From Fuerstiella sp. (lineage in GTDB: Bacteria > Planctomycetota > Planctomycetia > Planctomycetales > Planctomycetaceae): a stretch of DNA of 41,742 nt. The stretch covers positions 1 to 41,742 of the forward strand of contig JAPYTO010000029.1 of the NCBI GenBank assembly GCA_029941865.1. The letters are read 5' to 3'. A program made the translations under genes and the position numbers. Below are positions 7,984 to 16,853 of the stretch, in pieces. Positions within the stretch are counted from its first letter, which is position 1. Every line of letters begins with the position of its first letter. The notes under the pieces were generated by a model. It had not been told where the DNA came from, made no database searches, and saw only the letters and a program-made list of their open reading frames with translations.

Positions 7984-9579
7984 CTATGCTGATTTCAGCA
8001 GGCCCTTGATCAGCTTGCCACCCTGGTTGTCCAGCAGCGACAGCGAGCGGCTGTTGGTTTCGAAGGCGAAGCGGTTGGCGTCAAAACCGAACAGGTGCAG
8101 CAGTGTGGTGTGGTAGTCAAAATGATGCACGACGTCCTCGACGGCTTTGTGCCCCAATTCGTCAGTTGAGCCGTGAATATGGCCACCTTTGAAACCGCCA
8201 CCAGCTACCCACATGCTGAAACCGTATGTGTTGTGGTCGCGTCCGACCCGGGTCGGACCGGTGTCGTTCTGAATCACGGGCAGACGGCCCATCTCACCGC
8301 CCCAGTGGACGACGGTGGAATCCAGCAGACCCCGCTGTTTCAGGTCCCTGACCAGCGCCGCTGAGGGAACGTCTACTTTCTTACAGGCCGACGGCAGTCC
8401 GCTGCGAATGCTGCCGTGGTGGTCCCACCGCTGATTCTCCGTGAACACCTGCGCGAATCGAACGCCTCGCTCGATCAACCTTCGAGCAATCAGACAACGC
8501 GAACCGAAGTCCTTCGTTGCCGGATCTTCCAGACCGTACATCTTCTGAGTCGCCTTGGTTTCGCTGCTGAAGTCGACAGCTTCCTTTGCCGCCAGCTGCA
8601 TATGAGCCGCCAGTTCATAGCTGGCGATTCGGGCAGCAAGATCATGGTAACCGGATCGCCTGGCAAGATGCTGTTGATTAAGCTGGTCAAGGTAGTCCAG
8701 TGCCTGCCGCTGTGCGGCACCTTTCAGATGCGCAGACGGATCCAGGTTCAAAATGCGGGGCTCCTGAGGGCGGACGACTGTGCCCTGGTAAACCGACGGC
8801 AGAAAACCATTCGACCAGTTTTCAACACCCATCACAGGCAACTGGCCGGGGTCGATCAAAGCCACATAGCCGGGCAGATTTTCTGTTTCGCATCCCAGTC
8901 CATATGTAAGCCAGCTTCCGACCGTGGGGCGACCTCCGAGGATCCGGCCATTCTGCAGAGCTCGAATTGACTGGCCGTGATTGTTGACTCCCGTGTGCAT
9001 GGACCGGATCAGCGTAATGTCATCGACAACTCCCGCCAATCCGGGCAGCAGTTCCGACAGCTCCATGCCGCACTCGCCGTACTTCTGAAATTTCCATGGC
9101 GAACCCAGAATCGTGGAACTCGCCTGAGCCGCGTTGTCGAACTTAATGTCCCCCGTAAATGTCTTTCCATCCAGTTTGTTCAGAACGGGTTTGGGATCGA
9201 AGAGATCCAGGTGACTGGGGCCTCCCTGCATCCACAGCGAAATCATTGCCTTTGCCGTCGGGTCAAAATGCGTCTGCTTCGGCTTGACGTCAAACGTCTG
9301 CTGCTGCAGTTCCGGCCGAAACGTCCTGTCTTCCCTGTCAGCGGCCTCCGCCATCAGGCGATCGTTTCGCAGCAGTGTCGCCAGCGCAAACCCGGCGACA
9401 CTCATCGCTCCGGACGCAAGCGCATGTCGCCTTGAGGAATGTGGATGTCTTCCGGCGGATGACTGTGAATACAACGTTGATTGTGAGTTCATCATGGATT
9501 CCAGCGAGTGATGTTTTCGGTCAGTGTGTTGCTGAACGGGACGCGACGAAGAGGTTATTCCTGACTCCGTAGTTTCCAT
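7984..9579 (-). CDS. DUF1501 protein, Tat-exported, alkaline-phosphatase/sulfatase-like fold
   Basis: A 531-residue protein starting 13 bases after the stop of the upstream PSD1 gene, with AAAGG ahead of the ATG, so the two are one operon. A twin-arginine signal (SSRRHALASG, residues 48-57, then a hydrophobic stretch) points to folded export. Motifs of the family are [13 protein letters not shown] (from residue 119), GGEMGRLPVIQ and GRDHNTYGFSMWVAGGGFKGG; their Asp, Glu and His residues resemble the metal ligands of alkaline-phosphatase-superfamily enzymes. An ATG pair at 9492/9495 would bring the Arg pair nearer the start and is an alternative. The substrate is unknown; constant pairing with PSCyt/PSD1 proteins implies joint action in the periplasm or at the cell surface. 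Confidence 0.9.
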   Translation of the reverse strand: METTESGITSSSRPVQQHTDRKHHSLESMMNSQSTLYSQSSAGRHPHSSRRHALASGAMSVAGFALATLLRNDRLMAEAADREDRTFRPELQQQTFDVKPKQTHFDPTAKAMISLWMQGGPSHLDLFDPKPVLNKLDGKTFTGDIKFDNAAQASSTILGSPWKFQKYGECGMELSELLPGLAGVVDDITLIRSMHTGVNNHGQSIRALQNGRILGGRPTVGSWLTYGLGCETENLPGYVALIDPGQLPVMGVENWSNGFLPSVYQGTVVRPQEPRILNLDPSAHLKGAAQRQALDYLDQLNQQHLARRSGYHDLAARIASYELAAHMQLAAKEAVDFSSETKATQKMYGLEDPATKDFGSRCLIARRLIERGVRFAQVFTENQRWDHHGSIRSGLPSACKKVDVPSAALVRDLKQRGLLDSTVVHWGGEMGRLPVIQNDTGPTRVGRDHNTYGFSMWVAGGGFKGGHIHGSTDELGHKAVEDVVHHFDYHTTLLHLFGFDANRFAFETNSRSLSLLDNQGGKLIKGLLKSA

Positions 9580-9592
9580 GCATCTGATACCT

Positions 9593-12511
9593 TTAATCGA
9601 CGTATAGAAAGCGATTTGAACTGAACAGTGTCTGGCAAAAGTTGGCCAGCGCCAGTTGTCCGGCGGTCATATTCCCATCAGCTTTTTCCAGCTTCTTCGT
9701 TTCGGGTTTTTCTCTCAGGTATTCTGCCTGTTGGCTGATGAACGCCAGGGCCTGCTCGGTTTCTTCTTCAGTTGGGGACTGAGTGAATACAAGTTCCCAC
9801 GCACGCTGAACCTGCAAACCACGATCTCTGCCGACGTCTGCGACAATCCTTCGGGCGAAGATATCTGACTGGGCCAGCACGAAGTCGCTGTTCATCATCA
9901 TCAGCGATTGCGGAGCGACGGTCGATGACGATCGGGTTTCGCAGTTCGGCGACATTCGTGGAGCATCGAATGTGTCCAGCACGGCCAGCGGTCGGCTGCG
10001 ACGGACCTGGACATAGACAGACCGACGAAATTCTTCGCCCTTCATGTCGATCTTTGCGCCCGGGCGTCCGGCGTTTTCGTTTTCGATACCGATCACAATC
10101 TGTCCGACTCGATCCGGCATCACAGGCACTGGTGGGCCAAACCGTGCCGAATTCAGGTTCCCACTGATCGCTAACACGCTGTCGCGCAGTGTTTCGGCAT
10201 CCAGACGCCGCAGCGACATGCCGCTTAATAGACGATTGTCCGGGTCAATGTCATGTGGTGGAATCGTTCGTAGTGCCTGTCGCCACGCGGTTGATGTCAT
10301 GATCTGACGGTGCAGGCGTTTCAGGCTCCAGCCATTTTGCATGAAGTCTGCCGCCAGCCAGTCGAGCAGTTCCGGGTGAGACGGCCGTTCGCCAAGCAGG
10401 CCAAAATCGCCTGGCGTTGCAACAATTCCCGTTCCAAAATGATGCATCCAGAATCGATTCACAAGAACTCGAGCAACGAGCGGATGTTTGCCGCTGGTCA
10501 GATAATTCGCATACGCCAGGCGTCGGCCTGTTGTCGGAAGGGCGTCGCTGTTGGCTGGAATGCTGCTCGGATGGAGTGATGACGGGACGGTCAGTACCGC
10601 CGGTTCAACTTTTTGCACCGGGTTACGGTAATCACCACGTGAGAAGAAGTGCGTTTCCGGGATCTGCCCGGGCACTTCCGTGAGGGCACGGACGAAATGC
10701 TCGATCGGCTTTTTCTTCCGAATCTCCTTCGCACGGTTGCTGATCGATTCCAGCTGTGGTGCGCGTTCTTTGGTCTGGTCTATCTCTGTCTGCAGCTGAG
10801 CGAGTTCAGCGGCGGCCTGCTGATCGAACTGTTGCAGATTGTCCGGGGTTACCTCGATATTGGGATGTTCGGCCAGCAATGATTTCTGAGCGTCCGTGCG
10901 TTTGGCGGCAGCAGTCTGAATGGCGGCAACGAGCAGTTTTGCCGTATTGCCCTGCAGAGCTTCCAGCGTTTTCGACTGCGCGGTGGCGACCCGTTCTTTT
11001 CTTCGTTCCGTGAGTGCCTTCTTCAGGCCCGCCAGTTTCGTCCGGATTTCCCGGTCATACAGATACAGTGACCCTCGTGAGATTTTCAGGATCTTCGGGT
11101 ACTTCTTCAGGTGAGCGTTCTGTTCAGGTGTACGTTTGTCGCCTGGCGTCTGGTAGGCATCACGCAGTGCGTCACGCAGCTCCGCCGGTACGTGTTGAAC
11201 AAGCTGATCTTCGAGCGTCGCTGCAATGAGCTCGTCAGATCGTTTCTGATACTCGACGTCCATCGTCTTTGCTTCTGCTTCGACGACGGCCGCAGCTGTT
11301 CGGTCGTCGTCCGTATAGAGCGACACCAGCCGGGATTTCGGGGTCCGCCAGTTCTTCCAGTCGTATGCCGGTTCGAAGATGGCTCGAACCTGGTAGTACT
11401 CAGTCTGCGGAATCGGGTCATAGCGATGGTTGTGACACTGAGCGCAATGCAGAGTCAGGCCCAGCAGCGAACTGCCAACGACCTGAATCGCATCGGCGAC
11501 CACCTGATTGCGGGCCACCGGCTGTTCCACGCCGGTGGACGCGGTTCCGTCGGGAACCATTCTCAGGAATCCGGTGGCGATCAGTTTGGCGGTTTCATCC
11601 GGAGTCAGGTTCTTCTTTGGAAACCCAATCAGTTCATCGCCGGCAATCTGCTCGCGAACAAACTGATCAAACGGCAAGTCTTCATTGAACGCGTGAATCA
11701 CGTAATCGCGGTAATGGTAAGCGTTTTCGCGGACCGAGTCGTCAATTGTGTAGCCTTCGGAATCGGCGTAGCCCGCAACATCCAGCCAGTGCCGCCCCCA
11801 GCGTTCGCCGTATTCGGGCGATTCCAGCAGTGTTTCGATCAGCTTTTCAAACGCCAGCGGGTCCTTGTTGTCGACAAAGTTTCTTACATCTTCGGGCGAT
11901 GGAGGCAGTCCCGTCAGGTTGAACGAAGCTCGCCGAATAAGCGTCCTGCGGTCAGCGTCCGGCGAGAACCCCATGCTGTCTTCTTCGAGGCGGCGGAGTA
12001 GAAACGCATCGATCGACGTACGTACGCGGTCTTTCTGTTGCACCTCCGGAACTTGCGGTGCAACGATGGCAGAAAACGACCAGAAGTTGCGTTCCTCTTC
12101 GGGCACGTAGACGCCATCAGGAATGGATTCCGGTTCGGCGCGAAGGGCCCGTGCTCCGGATTCGACCCAATTCCGCAGCGTCGTCAGTTCCTTGGCCGTC
12201 AGCTTTGTATCGCCCGGTGGCATATCTGCCGCCGCAGTGCGTTCGAACAGCGGGCTTTCTTCCGGCTTCCCTTCAATGAACCCAGGGCCGCTTTCGCCAC
12301 CCACAAGAATGAATCGCCGTAGTCGCAGGTCCAGCCCACCTTCGATCTTTTCACCTTCGCCGTGACATTCGAGGCAGTGTGCCTTGAGGATCGGTCGCAC
12401 GTGTTTTTCGAACGAAACTTCAACCGAGGTGTCTGCATAATTCGATTCGGCAAGAGCCAATCGAGGACACGTTGTCAGCATGGTCACGATCATTACGGTA
12501 TAGAATCTCAT
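9593..12511 (-). CDS. PSCyt1-PSCyt2(DUF1549)-PSD1(DUF1553) cytochrome protein
   Basis: A 972-residue secreted protein with an N-terminal signal (MRFYTVMIVT onward, cleavage near LALA). PSCyt1 carries a c-type haem site CLECH at residues 46-50 and the distal MPPGDTKLT loop. DUF1549 follows with LTGLPPSPEDV, WGRHWLDVAGYADSEG and a second haem-type site CAQCHNHRYDP. A charged, coiled-coil-like insertion of roughly 200 residues separates it from DUF1553, recognised by [29 protein letters not shown] and RRLDAETLRD. The PSD1 cysteine motif is of the NCETRSSS form, unlike the CECER form of the two proteins nearer the right end. It is first in an operon with the DUF1501 gene behind it. Function is unproven; electron transfer coupled to degradation of a complex substrate is the usual guess. 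Confidence 0.9.
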   Translation of the reverse strand: MRFYTVMIVTMLTTCPRLALAESNYADTSVEVSFEKHVRPILKAHCLECHGEGEKIEGGLDLRLRRFILVGGESGPGFIEGKPEESPLFERTAAADMPPGDTKLTAKELTTLRNWVESGARALRAEPESIPDGVYVPEEERNFWSFSAIVAPQVPEVQQKDRVRTSIDAFLLRRLEEDSMGFSPDADRRTLIRRASFNLTGLPPSPEDVRNFVDNKDPLAFEKLIETLLESPEYGERWGRHWLDVAGYADSEGYTIDDSVRENAYHYRDYVIHAFNEDLPFDQFVREQIAGDELIGFPKKNLTPDETAKLIATGFLRMVPDGTASTGVEQPVARNQVVADAIQVVGSSLLGLTLHCAQCHNHRYDPIPQTEYYQVRAIFEPAYDWKNWRTPKSRLVSLYTDDDRTAAAVVEAEAKTMDVEYQKRSDELIAATLEDQLVQHVPAELRDALRDAYQTPGDKRTPEQNAHLKKYPKILKISRGSLYLYDREIRTKLAGLKKALTERRKERVATAQSKTLEALQGNTAKLLVAAIQTAAAKRTDAQKSLLAEHPNIEVTPDNLQQFDQQAAAELAQLQTEIDQTKERAPQLESISNRAKEIRKKKPIEHFVRALTEVPGQIPETHFFSRGDYRNPVQKVEPAVLTVPSSLHPSSIPANSDALPTTGRRLAYANYLTSGKHPLVARVLVNRFWMHHFGTGIVATPGDFGLLGERPSHPELLDWLAADFMQNGWSLKRLHRQIMTSTAWRQALRTIPPHDIDPDNRLLSGMSLRRLDAETLRDSVLAISGNLNSARFGPPVPVMPDRVGQIVIGIENENAGRPGAKIDMKGEEFRRSVYVQVRRSRPLAVLDTFDAPRMSPNCETRSSSTVAPQSLMMMNSDFVLAQSDIFARRIVADVGRDRGLQVQRAWELVFTQSPTEEETEQALAFISQQAEYLREKPETKKLEKADGNMTAGQLALANFCQTLFSSNRFLYVD

Positions 12512-12572
12512 GTGAACATCCTGGACGGCCTTTTAATCGACTTGTCAGTTTTTGATTTTGGTTCGGCATTTG

Positions 12573-12624
12573 TTGTGGTGCGGGCGTCCCGCCTGCAACA
12601 GCAGCCGAGACGGCCGCACCACAA
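12573..12624. repeat. 52-bp near-perfect inverted repeat (large hairpin)
   Basis: Two 24-base arms, beginning TTGTGGTGCGG and ending CCGCACCACAA, flank a four-base AACA loop; 21 of 24 positions pair. It sits just upstream of the PSD1 gene in the divergent spacer. Its minus-strand translation contains AAVSAAVAGGTPAPQ, a spurious peptide I recall from many planctomycete annotations, so it is probably a member of a genome-wide palindromic repeat family rather than a gene-specific structure. Confidence 0.75.
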
Positions 12625-13046
12625 TTCTTCATGACCCCAGTTCTTAGCCATGACAAAACACTGGTCGACTATCCGTTGAGATTTTGCGCAGACCGGAAAT
12701 GCTCAAAGCTATCGGGCACTTAAGTTCCGGACAGACTTTAGAAACGTGAACGTGTGACGTCGCCAGGGATGGCATGGTGGGTGACGATAACCGCGAAGCG
12801 TGCACCGCCAGAGTTTGGGGCAGGCTGTTACGGCTGATGTTCGTGCAGTTCAAAAAAAACTGAGAACGCTATACATTCCGACATTGCACTATATCATATA
12901 TTAGGATCAGGTTATCCTTAGTATCGGTCGAGTCAAGTGAATTGCATGACGTTTGCTGCGGTAATTGAGACGTTTCGCCCAGTCCTGCAGTTCTGATCGC
13001 TCATCTGCAGAGCTGGCCCGCGCCCCGTTTTCGACGAGGTAGAACC
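12625..13046. other. Divergent intergenic region
   Basis: About 420 bases between the PSD1 operon (-) and the haem protein gene (+). An AT-rich stretch at 12880-12903 (TATATCATATATTAGG) is the likeliest promoter area. AGGAT (12903-12907) and ATCCT (12914-12918) form a short inverted repeat there. No coding frame is convincing. Confidence 0.4.
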
Positions 13047-14381
13047 ATGAATTTTCAGTACCCGAATTCGGTCGCACTTCTCATGGTGACTCTGGCGGCG
13101 TTACCTGCCGCTGCGATGGGCCAGCTGGGGTTTGAACGCCCACCGATCGACTACCACAATGCCCCGACTCACGACCCGGTCATTCAACTGCAGCAGCAGC
13201 TGGACACCGGGGCTGTCACACTGGAATTCGACGAGACACACGGGTATCTGCCGTCATTGCTGAAGACGCTGGACGTGCCGATATCGTCTCAGGTGCTGGT
13301 GTTTTCAAAGACCAGTCTGCAGATTCGTCACATCAATCCGCAACAGCCGCGTGCGATCTATTTCAACGACAATGTCTACATCGGCAATACTCGATTCGGG
13401 GAAGTGTTTGAAATCTCGACGGTCGACCCGCAGCAGGGAGGGATCTTTTACACGATGAATCAAAGCCAAACCGACAAGCCTCGTTTTGTACGAGATAGGG
13501 GCCAGTGCCTGACGTGCCATGCGTCATCGCGAACAGCAGGAGTGCCGGGACATTTGGTTCGGTCGGTCTTCCCGGATCGCAAAGGCCATCCGATTATCGG
13601 ATCGGGCACGTTCACAACTGATCATACCAGTCCGTTCACCAGACGCTGGGGCGGCTGGTACGTCACGGGAACGCATGGTTCGCAGCGTCACATGGGCAAC
13701 GAAATTGTGGCCAGCCGAATTGACGCGGAGAAGCTGGACACCGAACGTGGGGCGAATGTCACCGATCTCAGCGATATTGTTAATGTGAAACCTTACTTGT
13801 CGCCGCACAGCGACCTTGTCGCCTTGATGGTTCTGGAACATCAGGCACAGATGCACAATCTGATTGCCCGAGCCAATTTCGAAACGCGGGTTGCCGAGGA
13901 AAATGACCGCGTGATGAATAAGATGCTGGACCGAGATCCCGATTACCGCAGTGAATTGACAGCGCGACGTATTGATCGCGTGGTCGACCATCTGGTGGAA
14001 TACCTGCTGTATTGCGACGAGTATCAACTGACATCACCCGTCAAAGGCACTTCCGACTTTGCGCAGGAATTTCCGAATCGTGGTCCACACGACAGACACG
14101 GACGATCGTTGCGTGACCTGGACCTGAAGACTCGGTTGATGAAGTATCCCTGCAGCTACCTGATCTACAGCGCAGCGTTCGATCAACTGCCCCCGCCAGC
14201 GAAGAACCGAGTGTATCAGCGTTTGACGGCTGTTCTGGACGGCACAGACGAAAGCGACACGTTCGCTCACCTGACCCGATCTGATCGACAGGCAATTCTT
14301 GAAATCCTGACGGATACGAAACCAGACCTGCAGGCGTTCGTCGGCGAAACGGCGAACGTGAGCCTTGACCTCAGCGACTGA
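13047..14381 (+). CDS. Exported single-haem protein of unknown function
   Basis: A 444-residue protein with a signal peptide (MNFQYPNSVALLMVTLAALP, probable cleavage near AMG) and a GAGG ribosome-binding site. It has one c-type haem site, CLTCH at residues 154-158, in the context PRFVRDRGQCLTCHASSRT. His- and Gly-rich segments follow (TDHTSPFTRRWGGWYVTGTH, then HMGNEIVASR). The spacing around the haem is not that of PSCyt1. The Trp/Gly-rich stretch after the haem may place the axial ligand. I do not recognise a named family, though proteins like it are known in planctomycetes and acidobacteria. It is followed after 56 bases by a 2-oxoglutarate dioxygenase gene on the same strand, probably co-transcribed. 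Confidence 0.7.
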   Translation: MNFQYPNSVALLMVTLAALPAAAMGQLGFERPPIDYHNAPTHDPVIQLQQQLDTGAVTLEFDETHGYLPSLLKTLDVPISSQVLVFSKTSLQIRHINPQQPRAIYFNDNVYIGNTRFGEVFEISTVDPQQGGIFYTMNQSQTDKPRFVRDRGQCLTCHASSRTAGVPGHLVRSVFPDRKGHPIIGSGTFTTDHTSPFTRRWGGWYVTGTHGSQRHMGNEIVASRIDAEKLDTERGANVTDLSDIVNVKPYLSPHSDLVALMVLEHQAQMHNLIARANFETRVAEENDRVMNKMLDRDPDYRSELTARRIDRVVDHLVEYLLYCDEYQLTSPVKGTSDFAQEFPNRGPHDRHGRSLRDLDLKTRLMKYPCSYLIYSAAFDQLPPPAKNRVYQRLTAVLDGTDESDTFAHLTRSDRQAILEILTDTKPDLQAFVGETANVSLDLSD

Positions 14382-14437
14382 CACACTCCCACCCGGAAAA
14401 ATGCTCGCCTGAAAGTACGATCGACAGGAGACCGGCG

Positions 14438-15268
14438 ATGAGCGGACCACTGACTTCGGAACAACTGAGCCAATACGACAAAGATGGTTTTCTGATGCGG
14501 CGTGGGTTGTTCGATGCCGAAGAGATACGTCGTCTGCGATACGCGGCCAAAACGGACCAGGCGTTAAGCGCTCATGCGTTTGCTCGTGGCGACGGCGAGG
14601 GCGGAAGTGTGAAGCTGGCCTTGTGGAATCACGCTGATGACAGCGTCTACGGCCTGTTCGCGCGATGCCGAAGAATGACAGATGCCGCTGAACAGATTCT
14701 GCGCGACGAGCCGTATCACTATCACACCAAGATGATCATGAAAGACGCGGTGACTGGCGGCGCATGGGCGTGGCATCAGGATTATGGTTACTGGTATCAC
14801 AACGGTATGCTGTCGCCAAACGTTGTGAGTGTCTTCATCGCCGTCGATCCGGCGACACGTGAAAACGGGTGCCTGCAGGTTGTGCGCGGCTCACACCGCC
14901 TGGGGCGCATCGACCACATCAAAGTCGACGACCAGGTCGGTGCGGACCAGGACCGAGTTGACGCCATCCTGCAGTGCCACGAACTGATCTACGCCGAGAT
15001 GCAACCCGGTGATGCCGTCTTCTTTCACGGCAACCTGTTGCATCGCAGTGATCAGAACCACTCGTCAAAGCCGCGCTGGTCGATGGTCTGCTGCTACAAC
15101 GCAAGGTCCAACAGCCCCTACTGCGAAGGCCCGCATCCGCAGTACACGCCGCTGCAAAGAGTTGACGACTGTGCCGTCAGGGACGCAGTCCTGACGGGCG
15201 GTACAGGTGATGACCGCACAAACTGGCACAGTGGGCAGGATTCGACGGCTCAACGCATTTCAACCTGA
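14438..15268 (+). CDS. Phytanoyl-CoA dioxygenase (PhyH) family, Fe(II)/2-oxoglutarate dependent
   Basis: A 276-residue cytoplasmic enzyme (no signal) with AGGAG ahead of its ATG. The iron-binding facial triad is visible: His113 and Asp115 in WAWHQDYGYW, and His202 in GDAVFFHGNLLHRS. An Arg soon after (KPRW, about residue 213) is suited to bind 2-oxoglutarate. The fold matches PhyH and ectoine-hydroxylase-like enzymes, which hydroxylate an unactivated carbon while decarboxylating 2-oxoglutarate. The substrate cannot be told; the upstream neighbour is an exported haem protein and gives no hint. The gene ends convergently with a DUF1501 gene 81 bases away, and no clear terminator is seen between them. 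Confidence 0.85.
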   Translation: MSGPLTSEQLSQYDKDGFLMRRGLFDAEEIRRLRYAAKTDQALSAHAFARGDGEGGSVKLALWNHADDSVYGLFARCRRMTDAAEQILRDEPYHYHTKMIMKDAVTGGAWAWHQDYGYWYHNGMLSPNVVSVFIAVDPATRENGCLQVVRGSHRLGRIDHIKVDDQVGADQDRVDAILQCHELIYAEMQPGDAVFFHGNLLHRSDQNHSSKPRWSMVCCYNARSNSPYCEGPHPQYTPLQRVDDCAVRDAVLTGGTGDDRTNWHSGQDSTAQRIST

Positions 15269-15349
15269 GATGTGGTTACTGAGGCAGCGTCACCATGCCG
15301 TGACAGACGTTACGGAACACAGAGGAAGTCTCCGCAGAACGACGCACCA

Positions 15350-16816
15350 TCAGGTCAGTAGTTCCTGAAGTACGCGGGACTGTTCAACTCCGGTAATGCG
15401 GGCATCGAGTCCCTGAAACTTGACGGAAAGCCGCCGGTTGTCAATTCCAAGACATTGAAGAATGGTGTGGTTGATGTCAGAGATCTTGACAGGATTCTCG
15501 ACGATGTTGTAGCTGAAGTCGTCGGTCAGCCCGAGCGATTGTCCACCCTTGATGCCACCGCCCGCCATCCACATTGTGAAACAACGCGGATGGTGGTCGC
15601 GACCGTAGTTATCCCGGGCCAGCTTACCCTGGCAGTAAACCGTGCGACCGAATTCTCCGCCCCATACAATCAGCGTGTCTTTCAGCATGTCACGTTGTTT
15701 CAGGTCCTCGATCAGCCCGCGAGTTGGCTGATCGATGTCGCGGCACTGGTTGCGGATGTCTCGCGGCAGGTTGTTGTGCTGATCCCAGCCACGGTGAAAA
15801 ATCTGAATGCATTGCACGTCACGTTCGGCCATTCGTCTGGCCAGCAGGCAGCTGGCAGCGAACGTGCCGGGCTTCTGAACGTCCGGGCCGTACATGTCCA
15901 GCACCTCTTTCGATTCCTGTGAAAAGTCCGTTAGTTCGGGCACGGACGTCTGCATGCGAAAAGCCATTTCGTACTGCGCGATGCGAGCGTTGGTTTCCGG
16001 GTCACCGTTCTGTTCGTACTGCAGCTGATTCAATTCGCTCAGGCCATCCAGCATCGTACGACGCATCGCCTTGTCCACACCGGGCGGATCAGACAGAAAC
16101 AGCACGGGGTCTCCCTGAGCTCGCAACGCAACTCCCTGCAGTTTTGACGGCAGGAATCCTGTTCCCCATAGTCGTGAAAACAATGCCTGCGCACTCTTGC
16201 GCCCCGTCCACGTTGGTGTCATGACAACGTAGTTGGGCAGATTTTCGCTGCCACTACCCAGACCGTACGACAGCCACGAACCCAGGCTCGGCCAGCCCGG
16301 TAATTCGCGTCCGGTCTGAATGAAAGTCATCGCCGGATCATGGTTGATCGCGTTCGTATACACCGAACGAACAAATGCAAGGTCGTCGATGACTTTGGTG
16401 GTGTGCGGGAGAAGTTCACTGACCCACGCCCTCGATTCTCCGTATTGCTGAAATTTGAACATGGAGGGTGCCATCGGAAAACGCTTTTGTCCCGACGTCA
16501 TCGTGGTGATTCGCTGCCCCTGACGGACCGAATCGGGCAGGTCCTTGTCGAACAGTTTGTCCAGTGCGGGCTTGTAGTCGAAGAGATCGTGCTGAGCCGG
16601 ACCGCCGCTCATGAAAAGATAAATGATCCGTTTGGCTGTCGGGGCATGATGCGGAATTCCCGGAAGTGCGCCCTTTGATTGTGGCGGTGATTCCTGTGCG
16701 ACCAGTGTCCGGCCACCCTGCAGACCGGCCAGAGCCGCAACGCCAGCGGCATTCAGGCCCTGTCCCAGCAGCCGTCTTCGCGTCAGATTCAGCATCGTTT
16801 CCGTGCGAATATCCAT
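15350..16816 (-). CDS. DUF1501 protein, Tat-exported
   Basis: A 488-residue partner of the PSD1 gene directly upstream (37-base gap). Its Tat signal is short and clean: TRRRLLGQG at residues 12-20 followed by an Ala-rich hydrophobic run. Family motifs are [15 protein letters not shown] (residues 69-83), the acidic-Gly-Arg motif [10 protein letters not shown], and the His motif [21 protein letters not shown]. Many His/Asp positions agree with alkaline-phosphatase-like metal sites. It differs from the 531-residue paralogue in lacking the 40-residue N-terminal extension and in having Gln in the first motif (GGPAQHD). Biochemical role unknown. Confidence 0.9.
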   Translation of the reverse strand: MDIRTETMLNLTRRRLLGQGLNAAGVAALAGLQGGRTLVAQESPPQSKGALPGIPHHAPTAKRIIYLFMSGGPAQHDLFDYKPALDKLFDKDLPDSVRQGQRITTMTSGQKRFPMAPSMFKFQQYGESRAWVSELLPHTTKVIDDLAFVRSVYTNAINHDPAMTFIQTGRELPGWPSLGSWLSYGLGSGSENLPNYVVMTPTWTGRKSAQALFSRLWGTGFLPSKLQGVALRAQGDPVLFLSDPPGVDKAMRRTMLDGLSELNQLQYEQNGDPETNARIAQYEMAFRMQTSVPELTDFSQESKEVLDMYGPDVQKPGTFAASCLLARRMAERDVQCIQIFHRGWDQHNNLPRDIRNQCRDIDQPTRGLIEDLKQRDMLKDTLIVWGGEFGRTVYCQGKLARDNYGRDHHPRCFTMWMAGGGIKGGQSLGLTDDFSYNIVENPVKISDINHTILQCLGIDNRRLSVKFQGLDARITGVEQSRVLQELLT

Positions 16817-16853
16817 GGTACCCTGCCCTTCTCTGATCTAAATGGGACGTGCA

